From positions 434,001 to 498,000 of the forward strand of contig WSYJ01000099.1 of assembly GCA_020186115.1 (NCBI GenBank): a stretch of 64,000 nt of DNA. Direction: 5' to 3'. The notes under the pieces are model-generated. The model ran no database searches and was not told where the DNA came from. It saw only the letters and a program-made list of their open reading frames with translations. Made by a program: the position numbers and the translations under genes. This DNA is from Histomonas meleagridis (Eukaryota > Parabasalia > Tritrichomonadida > Dientamoebidae). Below are positions 30,323-41,726 of the stretch, one piece after another (the stretch's first letter is position 1; each line of letters begins with the position of its first letter).

Positions 30323-31516
30323 ATGCTTTTCATCTTTTCTTGGTGCCTGTTAAGAAATCCATTCAAAAGATATGACATTATAAAAAAGCGTGGAATAGTT
30401 GAAAGTGGAGTAGGTTATCAACCACATAAAAATTATTCAGTTTATTTCAACTCGATTGAAGAATTAACTGACGAAGATGAATGGCGTGTTGTTAACGATT
30501 TTATAAATGTTTACACAAGTATTTTAAATCTCAAAAACGATTTGGAATTACCCAAGAGTAATTCTCTCTATAAGATATTTGCGACAGCCACAGGTGTTGA
30601 TAAAATTTATAAGACCATTAAATCTTACTTTAATGAAAACTCACTCGAAAATCAACACAATGAAGAACCAAGAGACAAAACAAAGTTAGACTTAAGTAAA
30701 ATTCCAAAATTTTATCGTCGTGTAATCGACATCATCGCACAAGAAGACAACTCAGCATCCCTCAATTACGTAAGCATGGATGATAAGTTCCATCAACTTA
30801 TCGATATTGACAAAATAATTCATATCCTTCAATCGTATGCCGAAATCGTTGGCAAATCAAATGGCCAAGAGAACAAATTTGTTATTGAAAAGAAAATTAT
30901 GCCCTTGAAATCATATAGTCAAATATTAAAGAAAGCAACAAATGCCAATGAAGAACATGAAGATCGAATTGTCAAAGATTTCATATATGTTTACACAAGT
31001 CTTCTGAGTCTCAAAGACAATTCAAAAACTTCCAATGCCGGCACAGTCATAACAATTCTTGCGGCTGATAAAGTTATGGAAGTTATTAAGTCGTACTTCA
31101 ATGAAAACGAAGACTCATCAGAAGAAGCAAGCGAAACCAACAGCGCTGCGAAGTTGGATTTAAGTAAAATCCCAAAATTTTACCGCCGCGTCGTTGACGT
31201 CATCACTAAAGTTAAGGAACAAGAAGAAAATTCAATTATCAAATTGGGAAAGGGAAAATTTATTGATGACACTAAATCTGTGGCTACAGGTATTGGACAT
31301 GGCACAGGAGTAATTTGTTCAAAAGATGAATTCTTGGACCCGAAATTGCACGACAAATGTTTGGGCACTAAGCGCTCCGACAACTCAGAGAACAAAGAAG
31401 GAAACGCGTTCGTAAAAACAGTCAAAGAGATACAACCTGTTAAAGGATACTATGACATTTTATGGAACAACGAAATGAGCGAAGAAGCAAATAGAGTCGT
31501 TATCTCCGTCATGTGA
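30323..31516 (+). CDS. unknown protein with 'ML..F.WCLLR.P' leader and internal repeats (member 2)
   Basis: A 397-residue paralogue of the gene at 28703, starting MLFIFSWCLLRNPFK. It contains two tandem copies of a unit of about 100 residues (about 50-145 and 202-298): 'VVNDFINVYTSILNLKN' / 'IVKDFIYVYTSLLSLKD', then 'IKSYFNEN', then 'KLDLSKIPKFYRRVIDII' / 'KLDLSKIPKFYRRVVDVI'. The K-x-Y-x-I-L motif of member 1 recurs ('LKSYSQIL', 'VKGYYDIL', 'LQSYAEIV'). No other membrane segment. Codon use is less AT-rich than in the ankyrin genes, and the frame is intact. Lineage-specific family; function unknown. Confidence 0.7.
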   Translation: MLFIFSWCLLRNPFKRYDIIKKRGIVESGVGYQPHKNYSVYFNSIEELTDEDEWRVVNDFINVYTSILNLKNDLELPKSNSLYKIFATATGVDKIYKTIKSYFNENSLENQHNEEPRDKTKLDLSKIPKFYRRVIDIIAQEDNSASLNYVSMDDKFHQLIDIDKIIHILQSYAEIVGKSNGQENKFVIEKKIMPLKSYSQILKKATNANEEHEDRIVKDFIYVYTSLLSLKDNSKTSNAGTVITILAADKVMEVIKSYFNENEDSSEEASETNSAAKLDLSKIPKFYRRVVDVITKVKEQEENSIIKLGKGKFIDDTKSVATGIGHGTGVICSKDEFLDPKLHDKCLGTKRSDNSENKEGNAFVKTVKEIQPVKGYYDILWNNEMSEEANRVVISVM

Positions 31517-32169
31517 AGTCATGAAAGTAACAGTAAACATCAGTGACTTACAATAATTTTTTGTGGATGGAAGAAGTGAAAACTTGTGTCGAATGAAGAA
31601 TTGTTCTGTCGCTTGTGTGTGTAATGACACATTTGTTGGCGATATCGACAAATTTTCGGAAATTAAATGTTCTTCTGAAGAAAATAAAACTTTTATTTCT
31701 TTTGCATAAATTTATCTTCTGAAATATTCGGATTTATTCCTGGGAATATTTAATTTGCTGAAATAATTACTCTTTATATGAAATTTAACAAGAGAAATAT
31801 ACAGTTATTTCATAGAGAAACAGCGTGCTGCATTAGAAAGTGTTTATGTAAGTTTAAATTTAAACAAAATTGAAAAGATGCAGTTTTAGCAAATAATACA
31901 TCTCACCCTTATACATATCCAACAAATATGACTAAACAAGTATTAAAAGATCCTGAAAAGCTAAAATTAAATCCTTAAGAATTCACATCAAAATAAAGTA
32001 ATTTTTTGACAATTAATTTTATATTGTCATTATTTTCACCAACATTACAAATCAAAGTAAAATAGAATCTAATATTTATTCGAACAACATAAATTAAGAT
32101 TTTAATTAACTAGTTCATCATTAAATAATGATAAAAGTGAAAACATTTTTGATTTTAGTTAATGTTTAA
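31517..32169. other. intergenic, mostly featureless
   Basis: AT-rich DNA. A 28-codon open stretch near 31892-31979 ('THPYT'-like, ending in TAA) may belong to the decayed gene that follows. Confidence 0.4.
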
Positions 32170-32746
32170 CAGAATTTCAAGGTGTTTCAGATAGAACAAT
32201 TTCATATCAACATGTTTGATTTACATTACATAATGATTGTACATTTCAAGAGAAAATATTTTTTGTTCAATTATAATATGTGCAAAATGTCATTTTGATT
32301 CATATATTTTTATAGATTTAATTATGAGGGGCAGAAAATTGTATACTCCTTAACATATGAATTTTTTACAATAGGAGTAGACCCTTAATAGACAATTAGT
32401 TTACAATAAAAGTGCAGAGAAATACTCAAAAAATTGGGTCAGTTACATTCAAATAATTGAGAAAAATATTCAACCAGATTCAATTAATTTAAGAATAATC
32501 ACACACAAAAACGAAACAATAGAAATATCACCAATGTTTGGTAAATTAAGTATTCCATTTAGTCATAGCCAATATGCTTATAATCCAATTTTTAGTATTC
32601 TTGGTATAAAGGAACCACAAAAAGGATACACAAAAGAAGATGCATTCTTTAAACCAGATCGAAACGTTTTTACAAGAAAGTTCATTTTTGATGAAAAAAA
32701 TATCGATTTAGAAAATATAAGTAAAGTATTTGATATTCCTGAATAA
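32170..32746 (+). pseudogene. decayed gene, family unknown
   Basis: Coding-like segments in the same direction are broken by stops and frame changes. The best part (about 32360-32746) is open for about 125 codons with no ATG at its beginning ('KNWVSYIQIIEKNIQPDSI', 'GKLSIPFSHSQYAYNPIF', 'FKPDRNVFTRKFIFDEKNID') and ends at TAA 32744-32746. Upstream bits such as 'LTEFQGVSDRTISYQHV' fit the same gene in other frames. Amino-acid make-up is that of a real protein rather than of random AT-rich DNA. Family not recognised. Confidence 0.45.
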
Positions 32747-33306
32747 ATCATCAAATCTATGAATTATTCTTTTGAGAGATATGATAAATTTATTTGAAAT
32801 TCTTCTGATTTGTTTATCATGCGCTGAAGTTGTTATCATTTGCTTTTCAATACTTTCTGTTTATAGGATTAAACAGAGAAAAAATGAAAATGCATTCAAA
32901 CACGATCATTAACGTCCAAAAATTATTTTTCCTAGTGAAAATCCAAGGACTGTATTTCTTTGTGTGATGTGATTGTTTGTGAATTGTTCTAAAATTGTTC
33001 TCTCAAAATAAAAATAGAGGTACTCAAACTGATGAAATAAACATATCCTTGAGAATATTTCGATTTTTATTAGATCCTTATCAACACATGAATAAAAATC
33101 TGCTATCAAATTGGGAAAAAAATATCCAGATCAAAATCGAAATCTATTTTTTTTTCAAATATATATTTTTGGTGACCAATCTTGATTATTTTTGATGTAA
33201 ATTATATTTTATAAATGGTAATTCATGAAATTAAAAGAATAATTTTTTTTTCATTCAATTTTTTGCATTTTTTTCTCACTTTTTTTTAAAATTACAGTAA
33301 AAAATT
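32747..33306. other. intergenic, no gene seen
   Basis: Very AT-rich DNA with poly-T tracts; the frames found here have the composition of random sequence. Confidence 0.5.
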
Positions 33307-34495
33307 ATATGAAGTGGCGGTGGTCTTTTTTTTCTAGCTATAATAAAAATACATAATGGATATCAGATTATATATATATATTTCGATAATTTTAATTATT
33401 TATTAAAATATTTATATTTTGAATATCAAAAAGTGCTCGAAAATCAGTTTTTTCAATTTTTTTTCTTATGTGATTATTTTAAATAAAAAATTTTTTTAAT
33501 TAAAAATGTTTTATTTCGTTGCACGAATATATTGCTTGAAGAAAATTAAATTTCAATTTTTTGAATTAATAATTTAGAAATGATGTCAAAAGTAAATAAA
33601 TCATGAATTTTAAATGTGTAAAATAATCTATGCTTAATTTGCTTTCTTTACACATATATGGTCTTTTATAAGAAACATTTTTGATGAAAAAAAATAATTT
33701 TTTAATTTTTTTGTTGAAAGAATGGGTGCTTTTTTTCAATATTTTCGGTGATAAAAAAAATCGTACAATAGTTTTTTAATGGGACCCGCATAATTATAAG
33801 GTTTGGGATTTATTTATTTATAATCAGACCTGTCTAAGGATTTGGACTGCTGAATTTTTTTTTATGTTCAATTCTTTTTGGGGTGTTTCCCGAAAAATAA
33901 ATTGAATACTTTACAAAACATCACCGAAAGCTTTTTGAAACAAAATTTGCCTGATTTGAATGCATCCAAACAACTAGTTTTATTACATTCAACTGAAACC
34001 ATGTTCTTTATTTGTGAATAGAATGACAATATAAATTTAAGCGTAAGAGGCTGAACAGGCCGGATAAGAGGGCAATAATAATTGATTTAAAGAAATTATT
34101 AGGAAATAAGTTATTATGTTGGACTTTGAAAGATATTATTGTAAATTGTTCTGAATACCATCGAATTCCATTTTCCAAAAGTGATACAAAAACAAATCAA
34201 AATATGCTTGAATGGATCCAGAAATATTTTGATAACATTGAAGAGACAATAGCAGTGATATCAATTAACTTAAGAGATTTCAATAATTATATAGACACCC
34301 AAAAATTCGAATAAAAAAATAAAGAAATAAAGAGAGAAAAATTCACTTCACATTATTTTTTTCACTTCACCAAAATTTCAATCATTTCATAACAATTAAT
34401 GCAAAAAATATTTTTATCAAACAATCACATTTTTTTAAATAACAAATCATATATTTTTATTCATAAATAAATAAAGACCGCCGCCACTTCATATA
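33307..34495. mobile_element. TA-flanked terminal-inverted-repeat DNA element
   Basis: TATGAAGTGGCGGTGGTCTTT (33309-33329, minus one quoted base beyond 20) is mirrored on the other strand at 34473-34493 with a single change (T to C at position 14), and weaker similarity (AATAAAAATAyAT) continues inward to about 45 bp. Both ends are bordered by TA (33307-33308 and 34494-34495), the target duplication left by Tc1/mariner-type elements. The 1185-bp interior is mostly non-coding; only the fragment at 34061-34314 looks coding. It seems to be a degenerate or non-autonomous DNA transposon. GC-rich tips in such AT-rich DNA make chance unlikely. Confidence 0.65.
34061..34314 (+). pseudogene. coding remnant inside the inverted-repeat element
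   Basis: One frame is open for about 84 codons with no ATG at its start, ending TAA at 34312-34314: 'LGNKLLCWTLKDIIVNCSEY', 'MLEWIQKYFDNIEETIAVIS'. The composition is protein-like. It may be the end of the element's own gene (a transposase is the natural candidate), but I see no DDE/D signature. Confidence 0.35.
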
Positions 34496-34991
34496 AAAAG
34501 TTGCACTCGATTTATTATCGACTAAGTTGATTTTTTCATATATTTTCACTTTTTCTCACAATTTTTAATAAAAATGATAAAGGATAATAGTTTAGAAAAT
34601 AAACACATCTAATATGCAACATTACTATATAGGAAATAATCCAAAATTCCAGAAAAAGTATGGTCGAAATCAGATCGAATTTCGAAAGATTGTACAGTCG
34701 AAATTTCGAAACGAGGGTATTTTTGTAATCTCCTATTAATGTTATCCTTAACCTAAAATTATCGTCGAAAAAATATTGCAGGATTTTGAGTTTTAGTCCC
34801 TCTTAAAAAAATTAGAATTCTAATTGTGTTTCATGATACATTTTCATATTTTTGTACTGAATAAATAATATGAAAAACATCCGAAGCATCTTACATTATT
34901 TTAATATAAGTGATTTTGTCTTAATAAATATTTAAAAATCAATACATAAAGAACTAAATTTTGAGGAACCATTGAGCGACTATAAATATTT
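34496..34991. other. intergenic, no gene seen
   Basis: AT-rich, downstream of the ankyrin locus on the minus strand. Confidence 0.5.
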
Positions 34992-36694
34992 TTATTTGGT
35001 GTTTATATCATTTCCTTTTTTTTCATGGAGTAATTTAACTATTTCTATATGACCTTTTGAAGATGCAGTCATAAGTGCTGTTTTAAATAATATAAATAAT
35101 TTCCAAATATTATATTGAATTATTAAATCATTAAAATAAATGTTATTTTTAGAATTAATATCAATTTCTTTTTGTTCAAGAAGTAATTTAACTATTTCTG
35201 TACGACCTTTTGAAGATGCAGTCATGAGTGCTGTATTAAATAATTTAAATAATTTCCAAGTATTATATTGAATTATTAAATCATTAAAATAAATGTTATT
35301 TTTAGAATTAATATCAATTTCTTTTTGTTCAAGAAGTAATTTAACTATTTCTGTATGACCATTTTCAGATGCTATCATAAGTGCTGTTTTAAATAATATA
35401 AATAATTTCCAAATATTATTTTAAAATATAAAATTATTAAAATAAATGTTATTTTTAGAATTAATATCAATTTCTTTTTGTTCAAGAAGTAATTTAACGA
35501 TTTCTGTATGACCATTTTCAGATGCATACATAAGTGCTGTTTCAAATAATTTAAATAATTTCCAAATATTATTTTTAAATCCAAAATTATTAAAATAAAT
35601 ATTAAATAAAACAAATAAATATCTTTAGCATTAACATCAATTCCTTTTTGTTCAAGAAGTAATTTAACTATTTCTGTATGACCATTTTCAGATGCATACA
35701 TAAGTGCTGTATAAAATAATTTAAATAATTTCCAAATATTATTTTGAAATACCATAAAATTATTAAAATAAATATTAAATAAAACAAATAAATATCTTTA
35801 GCATTAATATCAATTCCTTCTTGTTCAAGAAGTAATTTAACGATTTCTGTATGACCATTTTCAGATGCATACATAAGTGCTGTTTCAAATAATTTAAATA
35901 ATTTCCAAATATTATTTTTAAATCCAAAATTATTAAAATAAATATTAAATAAAACAAATAAATATCTTTAGCATTAACATCAATTCCTTCTTGTTCAAGA
36001 AGTAATTTAACTATTTCTGTATGACCATTTCTAGATCCCAAAATAAGTGCTGTATTAAATATTTTAAAATATTTCCAAATATTATTTTAAAATCGCAAAT
36101 TATTACAATATACAATAAATAAAAGTATTTAATAGTTTTAGCATTAATATCAATTATTTTTTGATTTAAAATATACTCTACAAGTTCAATATTTCCTGAT
36201 TCTGAAGAATAAGTCAAAATTTCATCAAATATTTGGTTTTCATCAATAAAAGGTTTAATAACAAATAAATTCCCTATTTTTGCAAATTCATATAAGTATG
36301 AAATAGACAATTTCAAATTTTTCTCAAACAAAAACAAAAAGAGTTCATAATTATAATATATTACACAATTCTTTAGCATCAAAGTTAAATCTTCAGTTTT
36401 GTATATTTGATTTTCATATAGATAATAGAATACATCATTTCGATGAAATTGAACTGTAACATCAAATGTATTTCCAAATGATGAATGATTTTGTTCACAT
36501 AAATGAATAATTTCAAGATTTCCACCTGCAACTGCATATTTACACGTTTGACTTACTTTAGCATTATTAAGTAATAAAAATTTGAAACATTTTACTGATC
36601 CAAAAAATGCTGCATAATCAATTAATGAAACTTCTTCTTTATTAATAAATGTACATCTTTCATATGGCGATGGTTTATCTTGCAGAAATATCAC
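34992..36694 (-). pseudogene. 5'-truncated ankyrin gene with intervening spacers
   Basis: The locus begins abruptly without ATG (GTG at 36694; a stop lies just upstream) inside the DUF3447-like domain ('LIDYAAFFGSVKCFKFLLLN', 'KYAVAGGNLEIIHLCEQNHS'), so the first about 200 residues are missing. Seven ankyrin modules ('ALMYASENGHTEIVKLLLEQ' type) follow, starting near 36046, 35876, 35703, 35533, 35380, 35227 and 35074; steps are 170, 173, 170, 153, 153, 153 bp. The first three steps shift the frame, the fourth keeps frame but holds a stop, the last two are open with about 20 extra residues ('IYFNDLIIQYNTWKLFKLFN'). It is head to head with the ankyrin gene at 36752, with only 57 bp between. Confidence 0.6.
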
Positions 36695-36751
36695 TACCCC
36701 TATTCAATTTATGATCGGTAAAGAAACAACGAAAAACCAAATTTGGTTTAT

Positions 36752-38726
36752 ATGATTTCGTTAAAGCACATGCCTAATGACGATACTACCATTAACACAG
36801 GAGTTAAAAATTTGAAATTCCTAACTGAGCTTGAGAAAACTATATTCAGTTTAACAGAAGAAAACTTTCAGGCGTCCGTAAAAAAAATATTGGGATTTTT
36901 TGATACAAATTTTCCAGATACATTTAATATTATTATAAGTAACATCATTTATAATGCATTTGCATCACGAAAACTTGTGTTCGATGTTTGCTTGAATTTT
37001 ATAAATACGCTTCAAATGAATGAAGAAGAAATTAATCAAAATATCGTTAAACTAATTTCAATTTTTATCAAACGTATATCTTCAATCAACACACAAGAAT
37101 CGTGTTATTTAATGGAGAAACTAATTGACCAAAATTTGATTGATAAAAATATTACAAAAAATATCAGTTCGAGATATTTTGCTCATTATAAAACAGAAAA
37201 AGAAAATCAAAACCATATTGCATATGGAAATGATCCAATAGAAAGATACTATAGAGATCATTATGAAGAACTTTCTAAGAATGATTGGGAGCTCCATAAG
37301 AAGTATATTAAAGAAGGAGCTAATCCAAATGAAATTGCAAAAATCATTCGAAATGATGAAATAGAAAAACTTCAAGAAATATCATCACAAACAAATTTTA
37401 ATTTTAATCAACATATTCGACCATCTCTTTATGAAAGGTGTTCATTTGTTAATCAAGATTATCCTTATGTTACATTAATTGATTATGCAGCATTTTTTTC
37501 TTCAATTCAATGTTTTAAATATTTACTTATGAATGGAGCAAATGTAGAAAACACAGGTAAATACGCTGTTGCTGGTGGAAATGAAGAAATCATTCATTTA
37601 TGTGAACAAAATCATTCATCTTTTTATAAAGCATATGAAACAGCAATTCAATTTCATCAAAATGATATCTTTAAATATCTTTATGAAAATAATTTAGAAA
37701 AAACGCAATCAATACCAGAAATGTCTGAAGATAAAACTTATGATTTAGTAAGTTTTTGTATTAAAAAAGATAATTATGAAATTTTAGCATTTTTGGAAGA
37801 AAAAGGAATTAATGTTAATGCTTGTTATATAAATGAATCAGCAAGAAATGGAAATTTATTTCTCTTGAAATATTTCCTTCAAAATAATCAAATTCCAAAT
37901 AATATTTTGCCATTTGCTTCAAAATCAGGAAGTATTGAACTTGTAAAATATGTTTTAGATCAAAAAGGAATTGATGTTAATGCAAAAGTTATTCATTTGA
38001 ATAATTTTATATATGTTTTAATAATTTTGGATATGTTTCAATAATTTTGGATATGTTTTAATAATTTGAAATATGTTTTAATAATTTAGAATATGTTTTA
38101 ATAATTTATAATATGTTTTAATAATTTTATATATGTTTTAATAATTTGCAATATGTTTTAATAATTTGAAATATGTTTTAATAATTTAGAATATGTTTTA
38201 ATAATTCGAAACGGCACTTCATATAGCAGTTAAAAATAATAATATAGATATAGTAAAATTACTTTTAGATAAAGAAGGAATTGATGTTAATGCAAAATAT
38301 ATTCATTTGAATAATTTTATATATGTTTTAATAATTTGAAATATGTTTTAATAATTTGGAATATATTTTAATAATTTTATATATGTTTTAATAATTTATA
38401 ATATGTTTTAATAATTTGAAATATGTTTTAATAATTTGAAACAGCGCTTCATATAGCAGTTAGAAATAATAATATAGAAATAGTAAAATTACTTTTAGAT
38501 AAAGGAATTGATGTTAATGCAAAAGATATTCATTTGAATAATTTAGAATATGTTTTAATAATTTGTAATATGTTTTTATAATTTTATATATGTTTTAATG
38601 ATTTGAAATATGTTTTAATGATTTAAAACAGCACTTCAAATTGCACGACAAAAAGGTTACACAGAAATAATAAATGTACTTCGTGAAAAAAGTGCGAACG
38701 AAAATTCTAGATGTCATCTTCAATAA
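36752..38726 (+). CDS. DUF3447-type ankyrin gene with minisatellite spacers
   Basis: The N-terminal 430 codons are intact: a helical domain ('TELEKTIFSLTEENFQASVK'), 'IRNDEIEKLQEISSQTNFNF', 'LIDYAAFFSSIQCFKYLLMN', 'KYAVAGGNEEIIHLCEQNHS', and a first ankyrin-like stretch up to 'ELVKYVLDQKGIDVNAK'. Three more modules follow (about 38214, 38444, 38631: 'ALHIAVKNNNIDIVKLLLDK' type), ending at TAA 38724-38726. They are separated by pure 20-bp tandem arrays of 10, 6 and 4 copies. A continuous reading stops at 38042-38044 within the first array, so modules 2-4 are expressed only if arrays are removed. Start: ATG 36752 or 36770; a TTG at 36743 also opens the frame. Confidence 0.6.
38011..38210. repeat. 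20-bp minisatellite, 10 copies
   Basis: Ten exact-length units of ATATGTTTTAATAATTTNNA type fill the gap between two ankyrin modules with no interruption. Variation is concentrated in the last three bases of each unit. Confidence 0.95.
38321..38440. repeat. 20-bp minisatellite, 6 copies
   Basis: Same unit as at 38011, six copies, again directly followed by ACAGC of the next ankyrin module. Confidence 0.95.
38548..38627. repeat. 20-bp minisatellite, 4 copies
   Basis: Same unit, four copies, directly followed by ACAGCACTTC of the last module. Copies here carry ATGATTT or TATAATTT variants. Confidence 0.9.
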
Positions 38727-39011
38727 CGCAGGATCTTCATTTTCAATAAGAAATGGAAATGAAGCGTATATTGCTAACAATCAAAATCAGCACAAAGATC
38801 AAATGTACGCATACAATTGAAAGAAAAGTATCAAAACAAAAGTTGATATAACATACAAACATATGAAAATCATCAAAATCACAATATGCATTATAATAAA
38901 CATCTTCACAAGGCAAAATACAACAATAATATCATAATGTACATGCATAAACAAATGACTTTTTGACAGCGACATGCTTGAAAGCAAATTAAATAGATAT
39001 ACTATTAGAAT

Positions 39012-39205
39012 TTACCAAAGTAAATATCATTTCGATGAAATTCAGTGATGGTTTTATTTTTTGATTAAAATTGAAATTTGTTTGTGATGATATTTCTTGA
39101 AGTTTTTCTGTATTATCATTCCGTATTATTGTTGCTATTTCATTTTGATTAATTCCTTCTTTTGCATATTTCTTATTAAGTGCAAAATCTTTTTTTTTAT
39201 AAAAG
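39012..39205 (-). pseudogene. ankyrin-gene fragment with internal deletion
   Basis: The minus strand reads 'KYAKEGINQNEIATIIRNDN', 'TEKLQEISSQTNFNFNQKIK', 'PSL', then jumps (frame change) to 'EFHRNDI', the later part of the same domain. The paralogue at 36752 has about 80 residues between these points. A dead internal-deletion copy. Confidence 0.6.
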
Positions 39206-40392
39206 AATCAATATCATCTCTTTTAAAAAATTAAAATCCAAGATTTACATAATAATTTAATGATATGAACATAATATAAATTGGCTGTCAATTTGTTTTG
39301 CGAAAGAATATTCAAATTCAATTCCAATTTGAATAATTTACAATTTTCGCCATGTTTTTTGAACAAAAATAAAATTCGACAAGATGCCGAAACAGATATT
39401 ATTAAATAGCAAGTTATCGACATTGCATAATTGGATTAATTAAAATGAATTAAAAGATTCAATTATTATATATTAAACTAAATTAGAATCAAGAATCAGG
39501 ATATTTTGAAATATCTAATGTTTTCTGTATTACAATACAAATTTTATATCAATGTTACATTAAAATTCATTTTTGACTTAATTTATATTTTATAAATTGA
39601 TCAATAATATCAATTGCTTCGCATGTAAATTTTTATGAATTGTCATGTTCTACATATTAATTATGTTTTATTAGTTTAAAATTTCATAAAATTTAATCTT
39701 TAAGACGATCAGTGCAATTAAAAGTAAAAAGAAAAAAATTTGCATTGTTGTGATAGTAATGTACGCATTGATTTGTAAACTTTTTGAATATGATTATATG
39801 AGCTCCATTTCTGAAATTAGATTAAGTTTGATTTCATCTTTAACTAAACCCCATGTTCACTATGTATTATCTATATCAAATGAAAGTCGATCAAATTATA
39901 TATTTGCCAAATTATATTTGAATGATTTGAACAAATGTAGGTACATAAAATAATAATAAAAAAAACCCACATATAGGTCAAAATAAGCACATATAGATGA
40001 GAATCAACATAAAACAATAAGTATTGAGAAGCAAAGAATGAAATATTACAACATTCATTCCAAACCATCTTTGCCAGATTTTATTTTTATTCGAAAAAAA
40101 AAAAAAAGCGAAAATTGTAAATTATTCAAAATGTAATTGAATGATTATATTTCTTCATAAGAAATCAGATTGAGAGCCAATTATTGAATGCAATTTGCAT
40201 TACACTATATTCAAATTCTCCATAAAAATTTGATGGAACCTCCACTTTTTGAATACTACTCATTCAAATTTCCCACAATTGTCGGATAGTATCATATCAT
40301 ATTAATGTTTATAATATTTCCATCAATTAACATAAAATTTGAAAGCGAGATTCCGCAAAATAACAATTTTATTATTGATGAAATAAAACGAA
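39206..40392. other. intergenic, no convincing gene
   Basis: About 1.2 kb of AT-rich DNA. A 67-codon frame at 39750-39953 (plus) is weakly protein-like ('ISEIRLSLISSLTKPHVHYV') but unsupported. Confidence 0.45.
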
Positions 40393-41102
40393 CTTTTTTC
40401 TATTCAAGTAACTTTTTTCGGCTTTTCCCCAACATTCGATTCTGAAGTGGGCTATGTTTTCTGCAGACACTGTTTATTCTTCCATTAGCCCCCATTCATA
40501 AAATGATAACATTGCAATATCTATTGCATTTATTTGATTAATCCCATACATTTACCTCATTTCACGAACCACTTTCCAAAAATCTTTCAATGATCGTTGT
40601 GTAATCTCTTGAAAATTCCATTAAATGTGGCATTTAAAATTTGGCAGGGAGAAATATCAGATCTTCCAAAATGCTTTCCTAATAGTATTAATGGATGAAA
40701 TTTGGGTTTTTCGATAGATAATGGCTGCCTTGTAACGTAATAGAAATTTTTAGAAAATTTAATTCATTCAGTATAATTTTTGATATAGATTTCCTGACTT
40801 TCAAGATTGTTTGATAAGTAGATTTCAAATACTGTTTTGTTATTTTCTTCGATTAACAGTAATTTATCAAAATTACCAGGCCTTGTTCTCTTTATAAAGA
40901 TTGACGAAAAATTATCGTGCATATAAAAAATAAAGTTTGTTACTTTGAATACATCCCATCCATTACTAACATCTATTTTGTATTAAGGGTAGTATTCAGC
41001 AGTGTTTTGTAAATGATAAGAATTTGAAACTTTTACCCTGTTAAAGTCTTCTTCAATAGTAAAAAGGAAATTATTTTCTTTTAATGAAGTGTGTTTCTTC
41101 AT
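40393..41102 (-). pseudogene. decayed gene of about 240 codons, family unknown
   Basis: From ATG 41102 the minus strand reads 'MKKHTSLKENNFLFTIEEDF', then an in-frame TAA, 'YKIDVSNGWDVFKVTNFIFY', 'IFIKRTRPGNFDKLLLIEEN', a TGA, 'PLSIEKPKFHPLILLGKHFG', a frameshift near 40615, 'QEITQRSLKDFWKVVRE', a TAA, 'YGINQINAIDIAMLSFYEWG', a TAA, and 'SAENIAHFRIECWGKAEKS'. At least four stops and one frameshift, yet the residue composition is clearly protein-like. A recently dead gene; no family recognised. Confidence 0.65.
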
Positions 41103-41726
41103 GTTCTTCGAGTTCATTAATCAGATCATGACACGATTTCATCTATGAAAAAAATTCTAAACGGATTTAATCCGTTTAACAATATAAATAAAGCTCAGTT
41201 CAAAACCCTTTGAACAAACTTTTTCGAATTGAACAAAAAAGCATACAAAATTGTCCCAACCGCCTGAATGAAGCTTTGTTAAAGGTTGGATGTCGAAAAA
41301 AGTGACTATATTCAAAAAGTCGAACGATGAACATATCATTGAAACTTTTTGAGTGGCTAACAAAATGTTATCATTGAATTAATTCTATAAGGTCTCTCAT
41401 TCCGAAATTTCAATGAAAAATCATGCAGCCATTCATTTGCAGTCCTGCCACAAAAAATTGACCATTGAAAGTTCAAAATTGTCCACTTTTTAACGTTTTT
41501 GCCAGAACACTAATTTTTATCCATCGGTCATTAAAAATTGTCACTTTCAACCGTATTCAATCAAAATATTTTTTTTATTTGTGTTTGAATCAAATAAAAA
41601 ACATTTTGCAATCTTCTTTTCAATTTATTAAATTCAAAAAAAGCGAAAAATTTATATCATTATGGAGAAAAATATAAAACTCACTTTGATAAAAAAATTG
41701 TTTTTCTTATACTTTTAATTTTTAAA
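41103..41726. other. intergenic, no gene seen
   Basis: Includes AACGGATTAAATCCGTTT, a palindrome near 41159-41176 (AAACGGATTTAATCCGTTT), and otherwise AT-rich sequence upstream of the second PAP2 gene. Confidence 0.5.
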
